A stretch of DNA of 64,000 nt from the NCBI GenBank assembly GCA_029339505.1, contig JAQISU010000033.1, positions 6,186,001-6,250,000 on the forward strand. The letters are read 5' to 3'. Below are positions 22,490 to 33,835 of the stretch, piece by piece. Positions within the stretch are counted from its first letter, which is position 1. Every line of letters starts with the position of its first letter. The DNA comes from Unio delphinus (Eukaryota; Mollusca; Bivalvia; Unionida; Unionidae). Below the pieces are notes generated by a model. The model ran no database searches. It worked only from the letters and a program-made list of their open reading frames with translations, and was not told where the DNA came from. A program made the translations under genes and the position numbers.

Positions 22490-22640
22490 TTTGTGCATTT
22501 AACACCATTTTTCAGCGTGTGACAAGCAATATATGGTGGTCAGTATAAATGGGAAGAAGAAATGCAGAAGTCTCACAGAAAAAACCCAGCAACACATGGG
22601 AATCTACTGGCAAGACTTATCACCCATCCACACTGGTTAA
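22490..22640 (-). repeat. SINE-like repeat, diverged copy in a USP8-like intron
   Basis: TTTAACACCATTTTTCAGCG, ATGGTGGTCAGTATAAATGG and GGGAATCTACTGGCAAG align with the body of the repeat at 15,590. The head is not recognisable. Confidence 0.45.
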
Positions 22641-23106
22641 GCACAAAAATCAAACCCATTTAGACCAAAGTGAGATGGAAAATCTTTTGAGGATAATTCT
22701 TTGCTGAAATGACCATCCATCCAATATGAGTAGCGTTAACAAAACTTTTAAGATGCCCAACATAGTGACCATACTGGATGTATGAGAGTTTGAACCAACC
22801 ACTTATCTTTTAGTGAAAATTCTAAAATGATATGGCTATAATTCAGAAAAGATTGTAAAAATGGCTGGCTTAGTAAACATATTGGACGGCAGATTGGAAC
22901 CTTTTTCAAAAAGAATTAAATAGACATCATAAAATCATACTTATTCATCTAGTTTAGGTGGAGTATCGATTACAAACATGATCTAATAGATGTACTACAG
23001 GCTATCCCATAATCTTTGTGGTTTATAACCAGCAGAAATAAATCAGTGTTCTTTGCCTGAGAATGGTGTTGTCAATCTAAATCTGGAAGTATACACATTA
23101 CACATA

Positions 23107-23235
23107 TACAGTAAAACCTGTTGTGAGAGACTGTCCCATCTGCCAAAAAAATGCAGTCTGTCAAGACAGGTGGTCTCTCTTAGAAGGTTTGTACAAAAGG
23201 ACCAGTTTTCAAGGTCCAGTTTCAGAACAATTTAA
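23107..23235. mobile_element. Possible Tc1/pogo-type inverted-repeat fragment
   Basis: ACAGTAAAACCTGTTGTGAG with downstream GACTG...CAGTCTGTCAAGACAGGTGG resembles the terminal repeats of pogo/Tigger-type elements (CAGT, AACCT, tandem gapped motifs). Only one end is clear, so this is a fragment at best. Confidence 0.3.
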
Positions 23236-23419
23236 AGAAAAATAACCAGAATCACTGATATATTCTATTCTTTATTAATAGTTCTTGCTAAAATATTGTA
23301 TGCACTCATCTAAAAACAAAATTGCACACGACTTTTAACTTTATCATACTACCTTTACCAGACACCATTAGAGAATGAGCGACTGTGTGTTTAATTTGCA
23401 TTCTTCTCACAAATTTTGC

Positions 23420-23590
23420 TATGGTGTTTGCAGTGTGGGAGTTTATAGTAATGTCTAGCACTGGGGCATTATTCCATGGACATGTAGCATGATGTCAGAC
23501 CCAGTCACATTATTCAGACACCAGGCCAATAAGTATTAACACTAACCTCATAACGTTGAGCTCAAAGAGAGGCAACTGTTAGTACCAAAG
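23420..23590. repeat. Dispersed repeat, copy A
   Basis: GGGAGTTTATAGTAATGTCTAGCACTG through GGCAACTGTTAGTACCA closely matches 43,990-44,160 in the same orientation. It abuts, and probably truncates, the recombinase end of the DIRS-like element. Confidence 0.7.
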
Positions 23591-24250
23591 AGAGCCAGCA
23601 AATGGCTCTTTGATTGCCAATGGATAGTAACCTATTTTTAGCTACTAAGCCTGGTTGTGTCAAGAGGGCCACCAAACCATCTGACCTGAAATGAAGATAG
23701 TTCGGGTCACTGGAAAGGGCATGTAACTCGCTCACCTTGCATGCTGAAGCTAAGGCTATCAAGAAACATGTTTTTGTATGATAGTAGCTTTAAGGTAGTG
23801 TGGGCTAAAGGCTCAAAATTGTCTGAATTGAGCCATGTTAAAACCCAGGATAAATTCCATTTTGGAAATAGGGCGAGGGATTTTGGTTGATTGAAATCAA
23901 AATTGGCTAAAAGATTTGAAAGATCTTTGTCATGCCCTATATCACATCTACCATGATGGCGGAATGTGTCTGATATCATGGAACGGTAGCCTTTGATAGT
24001 AATTGGGGCCAACTGTTTGTCCTGGAAAAGCCAGAAAAAAGTCAGCCAGTTGAGAGATTGAGACACTCAAAGGGACAATGTTATTGATATGGCACCAGTC
24101 CCTGAAAACATGCCACTTTCCCTCGTAAGCGTTCAGAGTAGAGGGCCTTCTTGCTCTTGAGATTCTCGCCACAATCGAAGGTTTAAATTGTTTGTCTCGC
24201 AAGGCTGTCCAGACAAGAGCCAAGTGTGAAGAAGAAGACGGTCCAGGCAA
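23562..24250 (-). pseudogene. DIRS-like tyrosine recombinase remnant
   Basis: The overlapping minus-strand frames read, in order, RRPSTLNAYEGKWHVFRDWC (core-binding SAM-like domain), APITIKGYRSMISDTFRH, and MIALASACKVSELHALSSD. The last is the box around the first catalytic Arg (RxSEL in active enzymes), here with Lys in its place (CKVSEL). The HxxR and catalytic Tyr boxes are absent, because the sequence runs into a dispersed repeat at about 23,590. In active elements this enzyme integrates circular cDNA. Two frame changes are present. Confidence 0.65.
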
Positions 24251-24624
24251 GGGTGGAACATCTGTGACTGCGGTTGCTTGAGAAGATTTGGGGTGGCTGG
24301 AATCTTCCTGGGTAGATCTATCGCTAGATCAAGTAGATGGGTGACCCAGGACTTGTTTCCTCTGAGAGGAGCAATTAGAATCATCTGACAGTTCTGACCC
24401 CTTAACCTCTGAATTATTTTCAGTACCAAGACCGTGGGAGGGTAGGCCTATACCCACAATCCCTTCCAGCTGATTGACAGAGCGTCCACGGCCCAAGCCT
24501 CTGGATCTGGAACCGGAGAGATGAAGGTGGGCAACTTGCGATTCCACTTTGTTGCAAAAAGATCGATCATCGGATGCCCCCAAAGTGTGCAAATCCGAAG
24601 AACGACCGATTGATGGAGTGACCA

Positions 24625-25388
24625 TTATGTGTGAATGACTTGACCTTTCCTGGATAGAGTGTCAGCCAAGACATTGAGTCTGCCAGGAATGTGTCTGATT
24701 TGTACGTTGATGTGGAGGTTTTCGCACCAATGTAGAAACTGCCAGATCAGAATGCACAAGTCAGCTGATTTGGTGCCCCCTTGTTTGAGGAGGTAAAAGA
24801 GTTGTCTGACATAATGAGGACAGTTTTTGCCTAAGAGTTCATCATTCCAGAAATGAAAAGCATTGATAACAGCCTTCATTTCTAAAAGGTTGATGTGGAG
24901 AGGCCTCTCCCCTGGCTCCCACGTGCTGCTGACGGTAGCGAAGTCCGGCAACCAGTGGGCACCCCAACCGTAGGTACTGGCATCGGTACATACTGTTATC
25001 TCCACTTGGGGCATCTCCAGAGGAATCCCCGTGGACAGCCAACCGGGGTTGTGCCACTGACGCAGGAATGATCTTATCTCTGACGTGATCATTATTGCTT
25101 GATTGAGGGGACTTGAAAAAGGACGCCATTGTGCAAGTAACGTCATTTGTAAGGGGCGCATAAAACGACTTCAGAGTGGGACCAAGTCCGCCGCCGCAAT
25201 GAATAATTCGAGGAGTTGCAAGAACTTTCTCGCTGAAACCCATGTCCTGTTGGAATCGGACTCGACGAGTTCAACGATCCGGAGTACTCGAACGCGAGGA
25301 AGCTGTACCAGATTCTGATGGCGAGAAACTCCATACCCAGATGGACAAAACTCTGGGAGGGATGGAGATCGGACATTTCCCAGTTCAC
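24625..25388 (-). pseudogene. DIRS-like RT thumb and RNase H remnant
   Basis: At 25388-25161, shifted frames carry FVHLGMEF, NLVQLPRVRV and ARKFLQLLELFIAAADLVPL, which is the RT thumb/connection of DIRS elements. The 178-codon frame below it has VTVCTDAS-like ITVCTDASTYGWGAHW, then HINLLEMKAVINAF, and ends in IRHIPGRLNVLADTLSRKG. These carry the RNase H catalytic Asp, Glu and Asp positions. The RT palm (YxDD) is gone. The connection domain continues below 24625 in broken frames (MVTPSIGRSSDLHTLGASD and ILIAPLRGNKSW). Confidence 0.7.
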
Positions 25389-25762
25389 AAGAATGGTTGC
25401 CTCCTAGCTTGATTAGACTATTGTCTCCCGGCATTGTGCATATTTGATTGTAAGGATCTCTTGTCCCTGGTCCGCCTATCATCCCTCCGCTGTGGCAGGG
25501 GCTGATTGTTTCGAAACTCCTGCAAGGGTTGGGCGGAGAGTTGGAAGGGCAGTTCCTGTGCTGCCTGCCTATTAATTTCTTAAATTTTTCCTCCAAAGAG
25601 TAAAGGCGACACAAAACAGAGTCATCCGTAAAGCCAGAGCATGATGGGGCTTGAGCGACGTGGACTGGATACATGTGTCACTTCGTATCAAGTCTAAGTT
25701 GGCAGAAGCAGTCACGCACTGGCCATGGAATGGTGAGCTGCCCTGTTAATAACACTAGTAAT

Positions 25763-27279
25763 TCAGGCCATCGATTCAAAAGCGTGGTCATTGCCAGATT
25801 TTTCTGTGAGCCAGAAAATGGCTAGTGAAGCCAAGTTTAACATTGAAGATGTAGCCACTATGTTTCGGACTAGCTTTAACGTGGCATGGAACACATTTTT
25901 GTCCACTTTATAAAACAGTGGAGTGGACATGTGAACTGCTGTCATGTTTTTGTCCAGGGCTGGGAGATCAGTACTGAAGGTGTCGGAGTGAGTTTTGTAC
26001 CACCGACCACAGAACGTCGCTGGTACTTGGCTTTCTGAAAAGAACGCCTTAGCATTCCCCGGATCACCTATTCGTCCTGACAAACGATCATTGATCTCCT
26101 TAATTTTTGTCGACTGGGGAAGGAGCCGGAAGGACGGAGTCTCTTCCTCATCGTCCAGATCTACAGATGCCTTAACTTTGTAGTTTTGAGTGGCGGTAGG
26201 AGGTGTTGGGCATTCTGAAGTTGCCAACACCCTATAAATTTCCTCCACTGCGGCCTTGAAACTAAATTCAATTCGTTCCATGGTTGGATCTGTGATCTGT
26301 GTACTGCTGATTTGCAGGAGTTTCGTTACACTCACTGTGCCAAGTTGTGCTCTGGTAAAGCTTGCATCTCTGGATAGAGCATACCAGGTGGTATAGATGA
26401 CACAATTCCGTCATCCTTAACAACGTCACTAACTCTCCCTTGTTGATAAGCTGTGAATATATGGACAACCGGCACTGCCGGCTGGTTTGTCTGGTGTGTG
26501 GTTGGCCTGAATGATGGCGACGGTCCGGCTATCACCAGCACCAGCCGCTCCAATGGCTTGGCTGGATGGACAGATTTCTCACTAAAATCTCCATCATAGT
26601 ATTGGTATGTTGCCAGCAGTACAGCTTGACGGATGGATTTGTCACTAAAATCCCCGTAAATCATACCTTGTTGGTCCATTGTATCAATAAGGTTCCCATG
26701 CTGGGACGGCTGGACGGCCGGAGATGGCGAGATTGTATAATAATATGGATCAGATGGATCCGGTAAAAATTCCATGCGACCTGACTTACAGGCCAGAAAG
26801 CCATGCTCGGACATGCGGGGGTTCTTACGCCCACTGGGCAGACTAAAATTGGGGGAACACTGATGTCAATAGCTGCGTCGTCGTATCCTGGACCAAACGA
26901 TGCATCTGTTTCAAAGGTGGACTGTTGTACCATGTCAACATTATTTTCCTCCATTGCTGCTGATGTTACTGTGGCTGATGTTTGCAGACGACGAACTTTA
27001 GGTGGGGTGGGGTTGGGTGACCCCAACGTCCTTCACAAGACTCACAATGGAGGCTGACTTCGGATGTATACTGAGGACAGCAATGCTATCTGTCTTCGAC
27101 TTATTCCGTCTATCTCTCCATCTTGCTTCCTTCTGGACTACATCAGCCCACATTGGTTCTGTCTACGTATTACACATGCTGCATGGTATATATGATGTAC
27201 ACTTGGTACATACAATACAAGTGTCATGGTGGTCTTCTTTTGCTTTGAACTGTTTGCATTTCATGCATTTGGTTGACAT
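25763..27279 (-). pseudogene. DIRS-like Gag with N-terminal zinc fingers, broken
   Basis: The start is the ATG at 27279-27277. The first 40 codons hold paired cysteines (TKCMKCKQFKA, DTCIVCTKC, PCSMCNT), a Cys-rich zinc-binding N-terminus seen in DIRS-type Gag. A TAG then replaces what is normally a Trp codon. Further frames run on with a TAA near 27000. A 190-codon open frame (26335-25763) ends the protein, including IKEINDRLSGR and ATFCGRWYKTHSDTF. Gag forms the particle that carries the RNA. Several breaks. Confidence 0.6.
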
Positions 27280-27992
27280 TTCTACTGAAATGACAAAAGA
27301 AGATAAAACAAAGCACAAATTAGCTATTCAGCATGTTATTAATTCGCAAATACCACAACCGTTACTAACGGAGTAAAAAAAATTATTCAGTGCCGCGTTA
27401 ACTCGTAAATGACAACACGAGTACAGTGTTAGCATGTTGCAACGTGATCATCAATAGATGAAGTCCGTAAAAGGTGACAAAGTCACTCAAATTTTGAACA
27501 AATTGTAAAAGTAAAGTATACCACCTGTAGAAGAATAATTGTCCAACACAATAAATCCAAATGAAACTTCGGATGGACCAATTTAACAAAAAAAAAGGCT
27601 TGGATTGTTCGGAGGTTATAATGTACGTGTTATCAGTACAAGTGAAGCTTAAAAACTGGCGACACCTGGCGGTTGCAATGGGAGGTAAATGACAAGAGTT
27701 ATTGCCCTTTGTCTATAGGAGACAGAAAGAAAAGATGATTTTCGTCTTTTAGTAGGGCTGGATTCGTGATGTAGCAGGCTTATATCCCTAACGTTAATGT
27801 GATTGGGGAACATATTTGAAGGAGAAAGTTTTAAAGAGTTGTTAAAAAATGGAAATGTAATATCAAAGAGCTACAAGGTTAATAGCTTCCTTTGATGTAA
27901 CTTGTGTGACAAATAAGATTCAAATTTTTTGGCACATTCAATCTGAAATTTTACTTTAATTCAAGTAGCAGTTAATGTAGTTTTGTACTTAC

Positions 27993-28023
27993 AATGACCA
28001 CCATCCATGGTCCCATAGTGATT
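27993..28023 (-). CDS. USP8-like: USP8-like deubiquitinase, 31-bp microexon with catalytic His
   Basis: A 31-bp exon between TTTTGCAG and CATT|GTAAGT, read as NHYGTMDGGH plus one base. It is the USP His box; GGH carries the general base. It is too short for an open-frame search, but phase 0 in and 1 out exactly fit the exons on either side. The vertebrate USP8 equivalent is NHYGGLDGGHYTA. Confidence 0.9.
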
Positions 28024-29512
28024 CTGCAAAACAAATAATAGAATGTTGAGATGAAAGAATATACTAAATGGACAGGTCGAGTTTTGTAAAAATGACCATC
28101 AACACAAAAATATGACATACATGTTGCATTCACACATCCTTAACATGGTTCTGATGCTCAAACTAATGTGATTCTTATTTGTAGTCTTAGTTAGAACATA
28201 TTTTATTTAGTAAATTATGTTTCTTCTGGAGTACATACTCAATCATATCAACATTAGGAAATATAATCTGCAACCCTCTCTATCCAGATATATCGATAAA
28301 GGGAAGTAGCCCTTACTAATTACCTCACTTGGCCACAGCAACAATGGTCACCAATAAATCAGCTATTTAACAGTTTCAGATGGGCTGGGGATTTATAATA
28401 AAATGATCGGGTAAGTATTCTGTGAGACTTGATTTTCTATAAACTTTCCTTTCTTCCTTGAATTATGGTTCCCACGCTTTTCTAAAGATAAATTTTGAGG
28501 TCTTTTCCATGATAAAATTACTTTTTTCAAGGTTCACATACGACCATTACTGAATAGAATTAAAGAACGATCTAGAATATAAAACATCCATTTTCTAAAT
28601 CTAAAGATGTTTCTCTTTCATGACTCTCCAAATACACAGTAATCAGAAAAAATGATAATGTACAAAAGCACAAAATATATCACAAGTTTGATTATACATG
28701 TTTTCCTATAAATTGACATGTGAAGTCATTTCAATGTACAGAATACTTTATTTTGCTGCATTATGTTGCTAAGTGGGAATGGCACTGAAATTATCTAAAG
28801 CAGTTTTTTGTGGATGACTTGAAAAATGAAATAACAATGACTTCAGGAAGTACATAAAACTGTAACCACCATTCTCACACAAAAGACTAAACTGTTAAAT
28901 ATTTGTTAATGGGTGACCAACTGTGGGATGGGCTGGGGGTTGCAGGTGGGGTGGGGTGGGGTGGGGAGGAGAGATGAGGACAAAGGAGGTTATAATAAGA
29001 GCCACTTTCCTTCATCGATGTGATATACTGATAAAAAGACTTAAACAACTGCACTTATCCAGATTTGCCAGCACATTATGCAATGACAGATCTGGGTCTG
29101 TGCAGTTTGCAGTTGGACTCTCTTTAGAAGCATATATGTATGATATTCAGACAACAGGTCAAATGTTCTATTATTGTCAGGCATAGAAAAGCACTATATA
29201 ACTATCTAGCATTTTCCATTGTTTATTATTTAAATCTTTATTGCAGTTACCTGTAATAGTGTCAAACAATGTATCATTAAACTATGACTACATTAATACT
29301 GTTTTAAATTAAGAAATATTTAAAACATCCCTAAGATGTTGTAAACAATGATAACAGCATGACAGGATTTTAAAGCTCTCTTCATGAAGAGAAAATAAAA
29401 GTATTTTGTAAAAATATACCCTAAAGATTAAAAATCAAAAAAGGACCAATCTGGGAATTACTTTAGGTGTCCTACATTGACATATGTCACTGTTTATTTT
29501 AAATATTCTTAC
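28024..29512. other. USP8-like intron, no other gene seen
   Basis: Contains the G-quadruplex candidate at 28948-28966. The open frame at 28923-29186 starts inside that G-rich tract and has no motif. Confidence 0.4.
28948..28966 (+). other. G-quadruplex candidate (GGGGT)3GGGG
   Basis: Four exact G4 runs separated by single T bases, the shortest possible loops. It lies on the template strand of the USP8-like gene, inside an intron. Confidence 0.6.
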
Positions 29513-29642
29513 TGATATTCCGTATAATTTGTAGTTTTTGCGACTGGATGGTCCTTTGGTAAATGTTGCCAGATCAAGTCCCTGTACAGGAAAGTCCACA
29601 TATGTACTAATTTTCTGTCTCCATGGCCCATCATAAACTAAT
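29513..29642 (-). CDS. USP8-like: USP8-like deubiquitinase, exon before the His box
   Basis: Between a TTAACAG acceptor and ATATCA|GTAAGA. It completes an Arg codon and reads LVYDGPWRQKISTYVDFP, then VQGLDLATF and KNYKLYGIS. This matches the USP8 stretch from KRFSYDGRWKQKL to the YNLFSVS strand that precedes the His box. The domain shows no break here. Confidence 0.9.
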
Positions 29643-30084
29643 CTGTTAACATAAAGCCTTGTTAATAAAAGATTTGTTTATGTTACATTTAATTTAGATT
29701 TAGGATGTTTCATTATCTGAGTATGAACTCTTATTACCTGTAGACAAGTTTGATTTACAATTATAATAAATTAATAAAAGTAGGAAACTGAACATAGATT
29801 TTCAGTTCATTATAGAAGTCGTTTCTAAAACCATATATAATACTGGGCTAATGAATTTGTCTTAGTTTGTTACAATGCATGTAAAGTAAAATCAAAACAT
29901 TTCTGGAAAAGTAAAGTGAGTGGTAAATTCAACTGGTGTTTGGATTATTTTTTCTTTGATCCTGGACACAAAATGAAATGTTGTTTGTTTATAAACAATA
30001 ATTACTACTTACTGTACCATCCAAAAATTAACAATATATATATTAATTTCTTCATTAGCTTCAAATGGCAAGCTACTTAATTAC

Positions 30085-30227
30085 CTATTCAAACCAATCA
30101 GAAGAATCCTGGGTATTTTCCAGATGTCTATTTTCTTGATGGAATCTCGTTCCACTTTACACTGTGGACAGTGCCATCTGCTACTACCACTCATTTTCTC
30201 CTCCTGAAGAAACTTTTGAAGGCAGTC
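30085..30227 (-). CDS. USP8-like: USP8-like deubiquitinase, exon with second zinc-ribbon CxxC
   Basis: Between CTGTACAG and AATAG|GTAATT. It reads DCLQKFLQEEKMSG, then RWHCPQCKVERDSIKKIDIW and KIPRILLIGLNR. CPQC is the second Cys pair of the USP zinc ribbon in the finger subdomain. DSIKKIDIWKIP closely follows vertebrate USP8 (DSLKKIEIWKLP). Phase 0 in, 2 out. Confidence 0.92.
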
Positions 30228-30864
30228 CTGTACAGTAAAGATTGGAATCATATTCTCAGAATTCTGATTGAGACATCTTGTATAAAAAATATATATTTTG
30301 ACTACATCCAATAATGGGAATTTGAAAACTTCTTAATAAAGTAAAAGTAGCAAGTCTTTCTGTAAGAACAATTAATATAAAAAATATAAAGAAAATGAAA
30401 GGAAGATTGACACCTAAGACTACCACAGAATTTCTTAGTTCTAAAAATTGAATTTCTAACTCACTCATAGTACGGTCTAGTAATTCAACATGCATTTTCA
30501 GTAGTTTTCAAATGGTACTCTGATTTCTTTAGTCTTAACTGTTACCCAACAATTAATTTCTTATAGAATACTTAATGTGATATCAAATTTAAAAAAGCTT
30601 TAAAATGGTAAATCTCTTGTGTGACATATTTACATATGCAGAATTTCAGCTGCATTCATGTACCAAACATGTTCAAAACATTTGATGCATCATTTTAACA
30701 GTAACTGATCATGAAGTTTCAAAATAAAACTGAAATTCAACTTTATTAATAAAGATCGGACATACATCTCCATGTTCTATAACTTCACTCTTCTCTATTA
30801 CTGCTTTTCCCCCTCAACCTAATATATTGGAAAGTTTTACATTTAACTTGGAAAAGGTATATAC

Positions 30865-30978
30865 CTGGAGAGAACACGTGGAGTTGTTGGGTATTGGTAA
30901 AGACAGGTACATGAAGGCCTGGAAAGTGACAGACTTTTTCTTACAGGTAAGGCACATCAAGGTTGACTTCAGCTGGCC
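30865..30978 (-). CDS. USP8-like: USP8-like deubiquitinase, exon with first zinc-ribbon CxxC
   Basis: Between TTTTTTGTAG and CTCCAG|GTATAT; 38 codons. It reads GQLKSTLMCLTCKKKSVTF and then QAFMYLSLPIPNNSTCSLQ. CLTC is the first Cys pair of the zinc ribbon, and FMYLSLP is a hallmark of the USP8 group. Phase 0 at both ends. Confidence 0.92.
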
Positions 30979-31239
30979 CTACAAAAAAGAAAAAAGTTAT
31001 TTTAAAGTTTCTTATTTTGTTTATTTGAAGACAGCAATGCAGTTTCAAGCTGAGTAAAACTTTGTAGCCCTTTATCACAGGAATCTAATCAGTGTTATAC
31101 CCCACTCCTTAAAACCTTCTGTTTAACATATAAACCAAACAATGACATAAGATTCATGTCTCACTTCAGAATTGAGAGTCACATAACAACTTCAAAATGA
31201 AATTAAAAAGAAATCAAATTAAAAGTGTGAAAAACAAAA

Positions 31240-31735
31240 CTAAATGAAAGTGACCTTAACACATATACCCTAACTCCACCCTCTACTTAGCTTAATCTAA
31301 AAAAAACTTAAACACTGAGAATCTTCTAAAATAACATCAATAAACAACCTAATTTAAAAACCTTCAACACTGAAAATAAATATACTTTAACACAGCTTAA
31401 TGTAAGTATACTTTAACACTGAGCTTAATGTCAATATACTTTAACACTGAGCTTAATGTAAATATACTTTAACACTGTGCTTAATGTAAATATACTTAAC
31501 ACTGAGCTTAATGTAAATACATGTATACTTTAACACTGAGCTTAATGTAAATATACTTTAACACTGAGCTTAACATAAATGTACTTTAACACTGAGCTTA
31601 ATATAAATATACTTTAACAATGAGCTCAATGTAAATATACTTTAACAATGAGCTTAATGTAAATATACTTTAACACTGAGCCTAATGTCCATGAACCTTA
31701 ACATAAAGCTTAATGTGATTAATCTTTAACATTGA
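31240..31735. repeat. 28-bp minisatellite, left arm
   Basis: About 12-17 diverged copies of AATATACTTTAACACTGAGC + TTAATGTA. The unit is related to that of the large array at 33.8-39.1 kb (shared ACTTTAA and AGCTTAAT). The array is in a USP8-like intron. Confidence 0.85.
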
Positions 31736-31744
31736 CCCTAATCC

Positions 31745-33835
31745 AGTCCTACCCGTGTATATCAACATCCTCGGGCCCAAGGAAATATTGTTGACATAGA
31801 CAGATGTCGAGATAAGTGTTGCAGGGGTGGGGTGGGTTGGTTAGTGAGTAGCATTTATACTTTAAGAAAACAATGGAAATTTTGAGTACATTACGACAGA
31901 ACCAGTGTGAAATACATTTGTATATTGAAAAATTATATTTTGGTTACCTTTGTGTAATAAAATCCACAATAAAATATTGTATCGATCACATCCTGATACA
32001 TAAAACATTACGATATTCAATGGTTGTTTAGTTGTAATTTACAAGCTTCAAGTACATATACTTAAATTAGCCTAGATTTTGATCTTATCTTATTGAGGCT
32101 ACCAATTGGATGGGTCTATTTACAGGGAAATGAAAACCGATCAACAAGTAGTTTTAAACAGTACATGCATTATCCACAAATCCTTTTGTATCCAATGTTA
32201 TGACAAACTTTAAAACGACTGAAAAAACCACTTATTGCAGCGAAGTTCTCCACACTAAATGAACCATTTTCTTTTGGCTTCCTCCACATTTTCAAATGTA
32301 GCAGTCTTTTGCTTCTTCCTTTGGGGAGCGCAGTTACCTTCAACGTAGTCTTTCTTTATAGACTCAGTAGCTTTCATTCATCCTGACAGGGTGTGATGTT
32401 TAAGCGAAAAGATTTCACAGCAATCACTGCGAGATGTTCAGCCCTCAACTTTCTTAACAGCTAGATATTTAGTTTCCAGTGACTGTAAATTTATGCGTAT
32501 TACACTGCTCTTGGTAGTCATTGTAAATATAAACAAAGCTAAAAAATGAAACGTTTACAGCACAATAAACTTGTTTTAACCACTGATCACTCAAAGGTCT
32601 CAGAAACGCATAACCCATATTTTGACGCAATTTTTTTATATCACGTATACAGCAGTCCTCTGTATGCATTAATTTGCTGGATGGCAAATTTAAGGGCTTG
32701 CTAGTCCTGCTTTGACCACCTGTTGAGTGGGAAAATGTGTTAATCAATTGAACATTTTAGCTGTGCTGATATTTACAATCAGAAAATTCAGTGGCTGAAA
32801 GATCCCCAGATGTACATGTTGTCATTGTAAGAGCACATCTGAAGAACATGACCCACAAGCTAGGCAGCAAGTTCAAAGACTTGACTAGCCACAGAGTGGT
32901 GAGAAAATGTACTGATATTTACAATGACTGATTTCAGAGGTAGAATGACCCATTGATGTACTTGTGTATACGAGTACATCAAATAAACAACTTTAGCTTT
33001 CATTACTGTGGCTGTTTTCCATGTGTAGCAAACAAGCAGTGCATAAGACCTCAAAATCCAGACATGTTGAGAGTTAGACAAAATGCTGTTTGCAACTTTT
33101 GATAAGAAGAGTTAAATGGCAAATTGACAAAGATTATAATAAAATTCAACAGAATGCTATAAGTTGCTAGAACTGACATTTCACATGGAACACTATGTAT
33201 GATTCCTAACTTAGTGCCTGGAATAAGACCTTTCCTTGGCCTGACATAATTCACTCTCACTCTAATGGACAAACAAAGGCTACATGTCAGTGCTGTAAAA
33301 AAGTTAGACTCTATGGCAACCGCTGTTTCTACTCGTCTGGAAATATAGCCATTTCAGGTATTTCCAATTTGCTTCTGGTAGGGGACTGCAACGTTTGCTG
33401 GTGGGATTCATGTTTTTCTCCAAATAGGAGTCCTGAACTCCTAGTTTTAAAATCACAGAGAGACCTCTGTTCAGACTTTGGAAAATGCAAGAATTTATCA
33501 GATTTCATTGCTTTTAAGTTGCCATGAGAGGCCAGCTTCATAGACTCAAACAAAGGCCTGTTTTTTTAAATATCCGACTGTGATATTCAACTAATTGTTG
33601 AACATAGCTTGGGTCAGAAGTGGAAGCTTGTGGACATAAATGATTAGAAAACAAAGGATTTGATCAAGCTGGGACCAAGGTCTTCTGTGTACATGTATGT
33701 TTATTTTTTTTATCTTGATGTCAGCTTAAGCATTACAATTTGGTAGTAATAGTAGACCAAAGGACTGGGACTTTGCTTTTTTGTTGACATAAGTGATGTT
33801 GATATAAGTGGATATGATTGTATCAATAAAATTTA
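31745..33835. mobile_element. Putative non-autonomous DNA transposon splitting the minisatellite
   Basis: A 2.1-kb non-repetitive segment sits between two arms of one minisatellite. Its left end reads GTATATCAACATCC...GTTGACATAGACAGATG. The right end, on the other strand, reads CACTTATATCAACATCACTT and then ATGTCAACAAAAAAGC. The ends thus share TATATCAACATC and TGTCAAC-type motifs in inverted order. Such ends occur in pogo/Tigger-type elements. No transposase was recognised within it, and no clear TA duplication was fixed. Confidence 0.45.

Larger units (their letters stand above)
23560..27279 (-). mobile_element. DIRS-like tyrosine-recombinase retroelement, decayed
   Basis: Reading leftwards, the order is a zinc-finger Gag, a remnant of the RT thumb, RNase H, a linker and a tyrosine recombinase. 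This is the DIRS-type order (tyrosine recombinase instead of DDE integrase). It lies in the USP8-like intron between 21651 and 27993, in the same orientation as that gene. The RT palm with its catalytic Asp residues is deleted, and the recombinase C-terminus is missing. Nonsense and frameshift changes are scattered throughout. Terminal repeats were not identified. Confidence 0.75.

Noticed and set aside
27002..27376. A 124-codon plus-strand frame
   Set aside because: It is antisense to the zinc-finger Gag of the DIRS-like element, whose minus-strand cysteine pattern explains the sequence better.
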